Below are positions 10,807-27,315 of a stretch of 64,000 bases of DNA, one piece after another. The notes under the pieces were generated by a model, which did no database searches, was not told the origin of the DNA, and saw only the letters and a list, made by a program, of their open reading frames with translations. Source of the stretch: Nicotiana tabacum (lineage: Eukaryota > Streptophyta > Magnoliopsida > Solanales > Solanaceae); assembly GCF_000715075.1 (NCBI RefSeq), contig NC_134089.1, positions 64,400,697-64,464,696 of the forward strand, read 5' to 3'. A program made the position numbers and the translations under genes. Position 1 is the first letter of the stretch. Every line of letters begins with the position of its first letter.

Positions 10807-12086
10807 AGAGAGCCACGTACCAAGGATCTAAGCCTATTCAATCACTCAATTCCCATTAATAAATTTCGGCTGCAAAATGATTTCACCTTTCAACTCCAAC
10901 ACCTGGCACTGGGGTATTGCACAATCTAGTAAACTCTAACACAAACGGAAGGCAGGGGCCCGTTGTCGATTATGACTCATTTCTTCGCTTACCCTTAGCA
11001 CATGGCATTGACACTTTCTTTGGGCATGCCAAATTTCTTCGGAGCAATAGTAAAGTTTCCACCGTGCAACTAGAAAGTGACGAGTTCAAGACATATAAGG
11101 AAACTTCTCACCAAGGTAAAGTTATTACGCACACAATGGACCTAATGTTGGCCAACCATTCCCACAATCCACGTATTGCTGGAGCATAATACACCAGGTT
11201 GTGCTTTATTGGCAAATTGCATGCTAACAAGAACGCATACAAACTGAACATCAAATTTGGCTCAACTCTTTAGTTAACTGCGCCTAAAAGGAACAGTAAC
11301 TCTTTCAACCTCTTCATTCCAAGGTTTGAAAGAGGAAGTGTTGGTAAATTAATAATTGTTGGTGAGTAACGCAAAGGGTTATTTGCCATGAGAAACCCTC
11401 AGATTCTTAAAGAATTCAGCAATGTTTCGCATATGAACCTATAAACAGGGAATGTTTGTTAAAGTAAATCAGATATTCAGTTTTGTTGAATCATTCGTCA
11501 TCTAATCCATACTTGGTAATTGACCAGTTCGAAAAGCCACTGTGAAGGGCACTTGTGGCTCCCGTAAGACTAAGGACCCAGATGATTGACGAAAAGCAAT
11601 GGCACCCGACAGTAAAAAGCATAGTCAAGCCTTAGAAAAAGCATTTTCCCTACTCTGCAAGGAAGCATTCACTTACCATCCTAGGTATCAGTCATATTAG
11701 CACTAAAATTCCAACATCGAACCAAGCTTATCAGCCATCTTGCCATCTCACGTAAAGACTTGTCCAAGCTTGAGCATTACAAAATCCAACTTCAATTATC
11801 ATTCCAAGACATGAAACATACTAGCCACGCAAGTTGCCATCTCAAGCCGTTAGGTCAATATCAGTATCAATAATAATTGTCATTCCAAAGATGGCTCCAA
11901 CTAGTCATGCAAATTGGGAAAGTTAGGGAAAGTAGCATGTCAGACAGGTAACCAAAGTACACGTTACATTACGTTTTCCCCCTTGCTAACATTCATCAAA
12001 TAGATATTCACAAATTTGAAAGATCTCAGTCTCTTGACAACCACACAACGGGAGAAAGAAGTAAATTTTAAGCTCCTTACCCACAT
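10807..12086. other. Intergenic sequence downstream of the E2 gene
   Basis: No gene is recognised. A 90-codon open frame at 10917-11189 begins at TTG, has no known motif and is not credible. The right part is the 3' flank of the minus-strand E2 gene. Confidence 0.5.
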
Positions 12087-12092
12087 TTTATT
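12087..12092 (-). terminator. Candidate polyadenylation signal of the E2 gene
   Basis: AATAAA on the minus strand, 70 bases after the stop codon at 12162-12164. Plant polyadenylation depends on looser signals too, so the real cleavage site could be further down, toward lower coordinates. Confidence 0.4.
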
Positions 12093-12161
12093 CTTTCACC
12101 CAAGCACAATTAAGACGTGCAGCTACAAAAGTCTCTGACATGCCCAGTGACACTTTTGCTA

Positions 12162-18120
<5,959 letters not shown>

Positions 18121-18155
18121 AGGTTACTTCCTTACCTTCAAACCCAAGCTCAAAT

Positions 18156-18415
18156 CTGATAAACATGTTAAAATCTCATATCAAATACCAAAGATCCTGA
18201 AATTCCACAAAAGAAAAATGAATGGCCTAGATGAAAGACCTTTGAAAAGCAAAAAGTAGCATCAACGATATTAATGGAGCAAAAGTAAGCAAAAAATTCA
18301 CAGAAATCGCCAGATCTAATCGAATATTCATACAACAACGAAAAAACAGTAGATCTTGTTATGTTCATAGCATATGACGGAGCAAAAAAATGACGGAGGC
18401 TAGGGTTTGAAGTAC
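18156..18415 (-). other. Predicted 5'-UTR intron of the E2 gene
   Basis: On the minus strand CCACCTTCAG is followed by GTACTTC (a donor at 18415). TTTATCAG (an acceptor ending at 18156) precedes the last 35 leader bases and the ATG at 18118-18120. Leader introns are common in plant E2 genes. The call depends on splice-site appearance only and needs transcript reads. Confidence 0.45.
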
Positions 18416-18574
18416 CTGAAGGTGGAAGAGTGGTAGAGGGGATTAATTGAGTTTGCAGAAAGACGGAGATTGGACTGCCGAAGCCTAGATTTGCTGAAGG
18501 GGGAAAAGGAAAAAGGATTTTGCTGGAGGGGAAAAAGAGATATTAGTCACCCCTGCCACGCCACCCCACAAAAG
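18416..18574 (-). promoter_or_regulatory. E2 5' leader exon and proximal promoter
   Basis: On the minus strand the stretch is pyrimidine-rich (CCTTTTTCCTTTTCCCCCTT, CTCCGTCTTTCTGC), as expected for a leader upstream of the predicted leader intron. A MITE begins directly upstream at about 18575, so the promoter may lie in or beyond it. No unambiguous TATA box was assigned. Confidence 0.4.
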
Positions 18575-18988
18575 CTTATTTGAATGGTTGTTATTTTTAT
18601 ATTATATTGTTACTATAAATATAATATTTAATTTAATTGTTACTTAAATTATTTTATATTATATTGTGAATTTGTGTTACTAATGATGAAATGTGTATTG
18701 TCTCATTTGGTGTAATCTCATTGTTATCTTAATTTTTTCTTCTCATTTTTTCTTAATTATTATTTAATAATTATATTTTACTCTATATCCATCATTTTTA
18801 TAATGACTATACGTCGTATCATAGATTTTGTTATAACACTAGAGGCTTATCTTTTAAATTATTGGTGTGTAGCATTATAAAAAGACGGAAAATAATACGA
18901 TCTATCTAAATGTATAATCAACGAAACAATACAATACAATATGATACGATAAATTATGAAACGATACATGACAACCATCCAAACAAGT
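18575..18988. mobile_element. MITE with GGATGGTTGTCAT-type termini
   Basis: The left end CTTATTTGAATGGTTGTTAT and the reverse complement of the right end, CTTGTTTGGATGGTTGTCAT, agree at 16 of 20 positions. The interior is very AT-rich with ATACGAT-type repeats near the right end. A target duplication could not be fixed. It sits immediately upstream of the E2 leader. Confidence 0.6.
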
Positions 18989-19004
18989 TGTAAACCTAAA
19001 TATA

Positions 19005-19256
19005 CTCTTCTCTCTCAATTTCAATTTATATGGTCGGAACTTTAAAAATAAAAAGAAACTTTTGAAACTTGTGATCTTAAATATTAGAGGGTAAAAATTT
19101 TATGGGCTGACATTTATGTGGCTACAAAAACTTTTCATAAGGGTAAAATTGATAAAATAAAATGTTTAAAGTTAAATTATTTTCAAATATAAAAATGTGT
19201 TATTCTTTTTAAACGAACTAACCAAAAGATATGTCATATAGATTAAAACGGAGAGG
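19005..19256. mobile_element. Stowaway-type MITE, second copy
   Basis: It shares its interior with the 6504-6774 element (GAAACTTGTGATCTTAAA, TTTATGTGGCTACAAAA, AAAGTTAAATTATTTTCAAA). It has degenerate inverted ends beginning CTCTTCTCTCTCAATTTC and ending AAAACGGAGAGG. TA lies on both sides nearby. It is more diverged than the first copy. Confidence 0.75.
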
Positions 19257-19517
19257 AATAACTAATATGGATTATAATTTTTCTTTTATATTATTACAAC
19301 AAGGAATCATTTGTTTGGTAATAAAGTTTTTGTGAGATAAATCCACATTCAATGTAAGATAAATAATACAAAAATTGTAAGATAAAATTTATTCCGATAT
19401 TAGCTTATACTAATAATCAAATATTAATGACAAATTTAAACCCAAATTTGATATCAAAATTAGTGTTTTGATTCTAATAACAAAACGAACCCTAAGGACA
19501 ATATGTGTCTAAGCAAG
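19257..19517. other. AT-rich spacer
   Basis: AT-rich sequence between the second Stowaway MITE and the Athila LTR fragment; no feature recognised. Confidence 0.5.
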
Positions 19518-19796
19518 TGTGATATTTGGCTCAAAGTATGTATATTTATATGCATATTGCCTAATATTTTACTCATGCTTCGTAGATTTCGGATGTGTAA
19601 TGTAATGATTTGTGCTAGTTTATGGTATTTTTATGTGTAGGAATCATCCGGAGGCAAATTGGTAAAAGGGTGCGTGAATTGAAGCGAAAAGGGGAAGAAA
19701 AGGGAAAAAAACCACAGAGTAGCGCCACGAGCAGCGTGGGGCGCTACCTATGGCGCACAAAACAGAATCTACAAGAACGTGCGCCAGGGCTAGCGT
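19518..19796 (+). repeat. Athila-type LTR fragment (5' side)
   Basis: From TGTGATATTTGGC onward this matches the sequence starting at 51318 for about 230 bases (TATATTTATATGCATATTGC, GATGTGTAATGTAATGATTT, GTGTAGGAATCATCC, TTGAAGCGAAAAGGGGAAGA). It is therefore the same LTR at the far end of the stack, in the same orientation. It is cut at 19796 by the minus-strand LTR. Confidence 0.8.
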
Positions 19797-20520
19797 TGTC
19801 ACGCCCAAAACTCGAGGAGCGCGACCGGCGCTCAACCAAGTGAACCCGGTCAAGCAAGCATGTTTGATACTTTCTACCCAACTCACCCATGATCAAGAGA
19901 AGACGTGTTTTCATTAATTAGACAGTAGGGAGATCGTGTATACAATAGCAAATCATTTCATTAGTTACTTCTTTTCAAAGTCTCAAAATACATACATTTA
20001 AGTAGTTTAAAGTGGAACAGTGATTCAAACCATAACATGAATTGTTTGGCTTTTCCCCAACACCAACATACAATCCACACTATGTCTACGGAGCATCTAA
20101 TAATTACAAGGAGTACAATAGTAGTGCCGGCAACAAGGCTCCGACTATACCTCAAAACATGATAAAAAATAAATAAAAGATACACGACCCTGGGATGAAG
20201 TGGGGCTCATCGAGTTTGCTGGGAAGAGGATGCATGCCTATCACTGATCGACACCATCTGCTATGGGACCACCTGCATCCATTTAAAGATGCAACGCCTC
20301 CGGCAAAAGGGACGTTAATACTGTCGAATAGTACTAGTATATATGACTGAACACCCTCTCAAAAGAACGAACCATAATGCAAGTAAGGACAATCATAATA
20401 TCAGTTAAAGCATTGAACATTTACCAAACGTCAAATAAGGGATAAGATAAGTTTTTGATTAAATTTTCATATTTTAAGTAGGGGAAGTCTTTATTACCAA
20501 TATGCCATTATTCACCATTT

Positions 20521-20835
20521 CGATTTCAATTCTCAATACAGTCACCGTCATGCGTACGGTATGGCGTCCGATTACGACCCGATCGGCTAGGCCATCTCAT
20601 GTGAGACATCAACCACAATCACGATTTCAATTACAATTTTCCAATAGAGTCACCACCATGTGTACGACATGTCGCTCGATCACAACCCGATCGGGTAGGC
20701 CATCTCATGTGAGACATCAACCACAATCACGATTTCAATTACAATTTTCCAATAGAGTCACCACCATGTGTATGACATGGCATCCAATCACGACCTGATC
20801 GGCTAGGTCATCTCATAAGAGGCATCAATCACAAT
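20521..20835 (+). repeat. Tandem repeat, three units of about 101-108 bp
   Basis: The block CGATTTCAATT...GAGTCACC...GACCCGATCGG...CATCTCATGTGAGACATC recurs starting at 20521, about 20622 and 20730. Units two and three are nearly identical over their first 70 bases; unit one is more diverged. It lies inside the minus-strand LTR. Confidence 0.88.
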
Positions 20836-22741
20836 TTTTATTATTTCACTTGGCACGTTGTCTGTGTTTCATATTTCACTTTTAATATTTCTTGCTTTGT
20901 ATCTCATATTTCGTATTTCGTGCACCCTTTTTACTTTCAAAAATCATCATATATTTCCAACAATAAGGCATTTCTATTCATGGCATTTAAGCACACATAT
21001 GAACAAATAAGAGTCTTAGGTACATTGAGATTTCTTATACAATTGTCATTAGTTTTCATTTGAAACACAACTTCTTGTCAAGGCATTTGGACATACAACC
21101 CAAACTCTGAACTCATTCTTCCAATAAGAGCACAACATAACAAGAGTATTTAAATTTTATATTGGACATGGATATCTTTTGACACAAGCTTATTCGGAAT
21201 ATTCAATTCACAGTGAGCAACTCGAGACTTACAAGGATATCGTGGGGTTCAATTCTAAGAGAAGAGTTTAGCCATACATACCTTGATTGAGCTTCTTTAA
21301 ACTCTAAAATATTCCGGAATTCTTAGCAACTTCAATATGTTTAAGCAATATAACAAATTAAACCAAAAATTAGGGAAACGATCATGGTTCTAGCTCACTT
21401 GAGCATCTTATCAAACACTAAGTGCATTAAAGTTTCAAGACCCCTTTTTATGGAAGATTTCATCATCCCACAACCCACTCTCTATCATTTTTAGCTCACA
21501 ATCTTCCTACACCCTTTGCTAACATATGCATGCAAGATGAACAACTCCCTACCCATAAACTATCTTACAAATTGCCCACTTATAATTAAATTTCAGATGA
21601 AAAATCCATAATGAAATTATTTTCACGAAATGGCAAATCGACAAACACAAAATTCACATAAAAGTCAAAGTGGCAATCACACCAAATCATCATTAAAACA
21701 AATTTGACAAACAAGGAATGAGGCATGACATAAATGATTTAATAAGTGACAACAATTTCCAATTTAATACATAAAAATGCCTAAGAGTTTAAACAATAGA
21801 ATTTGCACACATAGGCCCGAGTAGGTACTCGTTACCTAGCGTACACGGCTTCACATTACACAAATGGCACATACGGCTTAATGCCTAAGGGAAAATTCCC
21901 CACTCAAGGTTAGGCAAGATTCTTACCTTTATGAAGTTAGGCTGATACTCTAAAATAGCCTTCTTGTGTGAAATAACCTCCGGATTGCTCAAATTTAGCC
22001 AAATTAATTATATAACACCTTTAAAATTCATCAAAAATAATTTCGGATAATAAAATGTCGACTTTAAATTTAAGATTTAAAAGTCAATCCGAAAGTCAAT
22101 GTGGGGCTCGCATCTCGAAACCCGATAGAATTTTTATAAAATTTGAATACCTATTTCGATATGAGTTCAGCCATACAAAAATTATTAAATTTCGACAACA
22201 AATCATCCTCCAAATCTCCATTTTTCGTTTTTGAAAAGTTTTACAAATTTCTCAATTTTCTTCCCTTAAATTCGAAATAAATGATTAATATAACCATGGA
22301 ATTATGAAATATTATCAATTTCAGACATAGAACACTTATCCCAATCAAGCTCGAGAAGAACCCCTCCAAAATCACCCAAAACCAAGGCTTTCAATCTCAA
22401 AGAAAATAAAGAGAAATGACCAATTTTGACCCCTAAATGTTCTACCCAGTTCCACTTATATGAGGATTTTACGCGCCTATGAAGCCGCTTTTACCACACA
22501 AGCGTCGCTTATACGAAATTCCACTGGCTAGCAGCCTATCGCACCTGCAGAAATTCTTCCGCTCATGCGCAATAGCAGGTGTGACACTGCCTCGCGCATA
22601 TGCGCATTTTCCCGCACATGCGGCAGTGGCGTTGCTTCTGCGCACGCGCAGGTGCGCTGCCAGCTTCAGCTTCTGCGAGCACATGCCCAACTTGCCTATG
22701 GTGCTTCTGCGAGCTTCATCGAGCTTCTTTGAGGTCGCTTC

Positions 22742-23492
22742 TGTATGCGGTAAAACCGGGGGCCCGATTTCCCCGTCATTAGGTTGCCTCGCAGCCATGC
22801 TCCTCGAGGCTCGAAGCCAAGGTCGAGACCTACCCTCGGGAGTCGTCGGGTACCGGCCCTGGGGGCATCACGTATTAACAACTATAGTACAAGAGATGGG
22901 AATTCCCAAGGCACACGGCTAAATCTAACAAAGCCGACCTACCCGGAGCCTGTATCAAGGTATCACGTTCAGCCGTTCCATCTCCATGCCTTTATAGTTA
23001 ATGCACTTTGTATTATAACGGGATTCCCCTCCTATATAAAGGGGATCCCCATCACTTTGTAAGGTTCAACTGGTGTTGCTCCAACCATTCTACATAAGAT
23101 CAATAACAACTCTCTCTCTCTCTCCTTTCTCTAACTTGCTCGCTCGAGGCTGCCTATTTCATTTATTGCTTTCATACTTGTTCCTCATTTATTGCTTGAT
23201 ATTGGCCATAAATAGCCTCCTTCAATTATATTCTAACTGTTATTCCCTTCCCGATTACCCCCAATAGCACGAGCTCGAGCCCAGGCATCGACCTTGAGGC
23301 CCCTCACCGGCCAGTTCGAGGCCAGAGTAACTGATCTCTGGGTTTGATTATAACTCTGTTTTAGCTCGCATTTTATCTCTTATCTTCATACGCCTAGCAT
23401 AAACTGCTCTAATAACTAGCATAAAAACAGATCACGTATTTTTAGAGTCCCATTAACAAATTTAATTGTTATTACCATTTTCACGGTAAACA
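22742..23492 (+). repeat. Tat-1 5' LTR, 751 bp
   Basis: It starts TGTATGCGGTAAAACC and ends ACGGTAAACA. TATATAAAGGGGATCC near 23032-23047 is the likely LTR promoter TATA region. The 3' LTR matches over its length except for a nested MITE and scattered substitutions. Confidence 0.93.
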
Positions 23493-23495
23493 GTT

Positions 23496-23513
23496 TGGCG
23501 CCCACCATAAGGC
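23496..23513 (+). other. Tat-1 primer-binding site
   Basis: TGGCGCCCACCATAAGGC begins three bases after the 5' LTR. TGGCGCCCACCGT-type sites after an LTR are usual for this group of plant gypsy elements and pair with a host tRNA 3' end to prime minus-strand DNA. Confidence 0.75.
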
Positions 23514-23610
23514 TAAAAATAATAGTGATTATTTTCTTGCTGGTTTCATTGCACAATGCAAGTCATTTTTCACACTTTTTCTTGTCCAAAATCTTCGATT
23601 TCAGGACAAA

Positions 23611-23745
23611 ATGTCTGGCTCAGTGAACAGAATGGGGAACCGGAACCTTGAAAACTGCAGAGAGAAGGACACGACTACTCCAGATGTCGGTACACCACCG
23701 AACTAAACCCGAGCGGAAGGGGAGGCTCTCCGACATGGCGTCCAC
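23611..23745 (+). pseudogene. Tat-1 gag remnant with large internal deletion
   Basis: An ATG at 23611 opens a short frame that ends at 23706. Protease-region sequence begins only about 40 bases later. An intact gag needs more than 1 kb here, so nearly all of it, including any zinc knuckle, has been deleted. Confidence 0.65.
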
Positions 23746-24552
23746 ATGATTATTGGAGGAACCGACGTTCCCCAAGGACCCATGTTCAAACGGACGAGAG
23801 CATCCATCATGGAAGAGGGACTGACCCGAAACCGTGTGCCAGAAGATACCCTCGTATTCAGTGAGGAGGACCTCGAGGCCATGATAGAGGCGCACAACGA
23901 TGTACTAGTAATCTCATTTCTTTTAAACAATACCAGGATAAAGCGCGTGCTCGTAGACCCAGGCAGCTCGGCCAACATAATTAGATCAGAGGTTGTAGAA
24001 CAGCTAGGGCTGCTCAATCGAGTCGCCCTCATCCCTCGAGTCCTTCACGGCTTCAACATGACCGGCGAAGTAACGAAAGGGGAGATCATCTTCCCGATCG
24101 ACTCGTCCGGCGTAATCCAGAACACCGAGTTCCATGTCATTGACGACGACATGAGGTACAATGCATTACTCGGCAGGCCTTGGATACACAACATGAGGGC
24201 AGTACCGTCAACCTTACATCAGGTGATAAAGTTTCTCACTAGGGATGACATCACGACCATACATGGAGAACAACGGGCAACGAAAGAAATGTTCGCAGTC
24301 CACCATGAGGCGCCGATCCCCACATGCTCGATCTCGAACAAGTATAGAAACACACAGGCCCCCGAGGACGATGAGGAAGATTTCTTCGCTCCCCGAACCT
24401 TTGTCGCCCTCGAAGAATCGGGTGCAACTAAATTGACAGTCGAAGAGCTGGAGCAGACCGTTTTAATCGAGCACCTCCCGGATCGTAAGGTATACCTGGT
24501 AACAGGGTTGACCCCCGAACTCAGGACAAGGTTCATTCAATTTCTTAGTAGC
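23746..24552 (+). pseudogene. Tat-1 protease region (5' pol)
   Basis: The frame contains VLVDPGSSANII, the aspartic-protease active site in the D-x-G form common in Tat elements, followed by YNALLGRPWIHN. It runs open into the RT linker (VTGLTPELRTRFIQFL). It is cut at 24552 by the LTR insertion and resumes at 33857 (NNIDCFAWS). Confidence 0.88.
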
Positions 24553-27315
24553 TGTGAACACCTAATTTTTGCCCTACATGAAAATAACTCCTAAAAATAG
24601 ACCAAAATAATTTTAATTAATTTTTAGGAGTTTCTCTTTATTAGTTGCATTTCATGCATTTTTAATATTTTATGATCATAAGAAAAATCATAAAAAATTG
24701 TCACGTTTTAATTTCATGCCATCTTAGGTTCAATTCGCATGTAGGAATTAAATTTATTAAGCAAAAAATCACAAAAATGATCATTTTTACATATTTAGAT
24801 TTTAGCATTTATTAGCATTTTTCTTTAATTTTAAGTTAATTAGTTGTTTTAATGTTAAAAATAAATAAAGAATTTTAATTTCTACAAAAATAGATTAATT
24901 TAGGATTTTAATTGATTAAAAAAAAGAAAAAAGGAAAAAAAACAAAGAAAAGGAAATTAGGAAGAATATATCTTTGGTCTTTGTTTCTTCTAAAATTGGG
25001 CCAATTCCTAAAATGGCCTAAATTAATTTTAAATCCCAACCCAATTTCAAGACCAATACTCATTAATCCATTACCCCTTTTCTATTTTTATACCCTAATT
25101 CCTCACACAAAAGGAGACATAACACATTATCACAATATCATATACCCTCCCCTTCTCCAAAAAAAAAAAAAAAAAAGATCCAAAAACGGCGCGCCTTAAA
25201 CGAACCCCTCTTTCTTCTTCTTCAACTCACCTCACAGGACCAGACCCCTCTCTTCCCTTCTTCTTCTGGTTCTTCATTTCTCAAAGATAGACATCTGAGA
25301 CCTAAGAGAAAAAAGAAATCCTCAATCTAAAGAGCGCGTTTTGGATCAGCTCTAGAGAGAGCCATTCCCCAGCAAAAAGACAACTCACACATGGAAAATA
25401 AAAAATCAGGAAAAGGGAGCAAAAGAAAAGGAGAGACCTAGACTAACATAAAAATCAAAAAACTCTGCTCCTTCAAAAGCTTTCAGGCCTAAAACTTTCG
25501 AAAAAAGGGAATCGTAAGAGTATTTAGACTCTCCAAAATTGATGGTTGATTGTTGAATCCGTGAGAGCTCTAAAAATTTGGGTTGCAAAAAGCTTCGAAA
25601 ATTCTGGAAAAAAAAGAGAAGAAGAAGAATCAGGATTTGCTGCTGTTGTTTCTTGCTTTCACTGACTGAGCTCCATCGCCAGTTTCAGATCTGTATTTGG
25701 TTTTGCTTAGCTGATTTTCCTTGCAAATTGGTTCAAGTCTCTGTGTCCTGCTTAAGTCAGTAACTACGTTCGATCAATCAAGTTAGTACTTTCCTGTAGA
25801 GTTTACTTCTAATTTGTCTTATTCCGCCATTTAGATTGAATTTCGTGAAAAACACAAAACTATTAATTCTCTGCTTGATTTGTCGAAACTCTTAATTTCA
25901 GTAAATGTCTATTTACTTCTGTAACTATAGCAGTGAAACACTCCAGATTTTTGTTAGTTTAATCTTTGTTGGACCATCTCGACTAGAATAGGTTTGATCT
26001 CAGTCCAAGTCTATGAAATAGATTTGATCTATAAATAGTAGTCATTCATGAAAATGAAATAGATTAATTGATAATTTTAATGTGTTTGCCTCAATCAAAG
26101 TGTATGAATTGGGTATCTAAGAGTAAAAGTTTTAAGTGACAGGCTTATAGAATTTTTTAATAATGACTTGATTCTGTCGACTTAAAATTGTAATCTCTTA
26201 TTTGGTGACGGAATGCAAATGTTTCTGTGACATTGAAGTTTTGGTAATGACATGAGCAGCCATGTATATTTGGCATTGCATATGCTGGTTTGTATTCATT
26301 AATTTTACAATGCAAATGTTGTTTAATTGGAATTTAACAGCAGAACAAGTCCAAACTTATAAAACTTTAGTACTTTGGAACATACGGCTCATTTATGTGA
26401 AACTTTAGTCCAACTTCCATGGCTTTGGCTTTCACGCTTGAATAGAAACATAGGAGATGAACAACTTATGAACATCGTAGCTTGCTTTAGGCGCGATCAA
26501 TAATAAATTATCGTGACCATGGGTACGGTTCCCGTGGCATGGTTACGATACGTGAATTTCAATTCGAGGGCGCATTTCATGTATTCCGATTTTAACAACT
26601 TCGAATAATAAAGCCCTTTGAAGTAATTTGAGGCGTGTCATGCCAAGCAAAATTTATAATCCATGGCCCTCATATAAGGTTGTATTGTGGTCCGGACCTG
26701 GTCCGGGACCGGCCCAGGACCGCGGGCCTAACGGGCCAAACAGACCGGTTCAACCGGGCCTGGGCTCTAGTGGTGCAAAAGCCCGTGGTGGGCCGGTTCA
26801 AGATAATTAGCCCGTGAGCCCGGGACCGTTAAGCCCGGGACCGGCAGGCGGGCCTGGGCCGGTTCAACCGGGCCTAACGGGCTCCAACAGCTAATTTTTT
26901 TTTAAAAAAGACCAACGGTCAGATTTTTAAAATCTAGCCGTTGGCCTTCAAAATTTATCAGTTGGCCACTTTAAAAAATAGTCATTTGGCCCCCAAACTT
27001 TGCTTTAACCCCAAACTTTTTATAATTACACTTTTTCCCAATTCTCAACTATAAATACCCCCCTATTCTTTCATTTTTACTCACAAATTCATCAATCTCT
27101 CTCAATCTCTCTGTAATTTTCTTATATAATTGCTTACTTTATTATTGCAATTTCGTGAAAAATTGTGAAGTTGGTGAATTGAAGTATTCAAGTCTTCAAG
27201 TCTTCAACGATATTCAATTTTCAAGAAGTTGTTCGTCAATTCGGTAATCTCGTTCCAACTCTTAAGTTTTAATATTATAGTTTTGTTAGTTTTATTTAGT
27301 ACAATTATAATTAAT

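Noticed and set aside
10917..11189. 90-codon plus-strand frame as a possible small gene
   Set aside because: It starts at TTG, has no recognisable domain and no promoter or splice context.
20502..20798. 98-codon frame with repeated peptide
   Set aside because: The peptide repeat follows the 101-108 bp DNA tandem repeat in an LTR.
22469..22922. Overlapping frames on both strands near the Tat-1 5' LTR border
   Set aside because: They cross the border between two LTRs and contain no known domain; GC-rich LTR sequence explains them.
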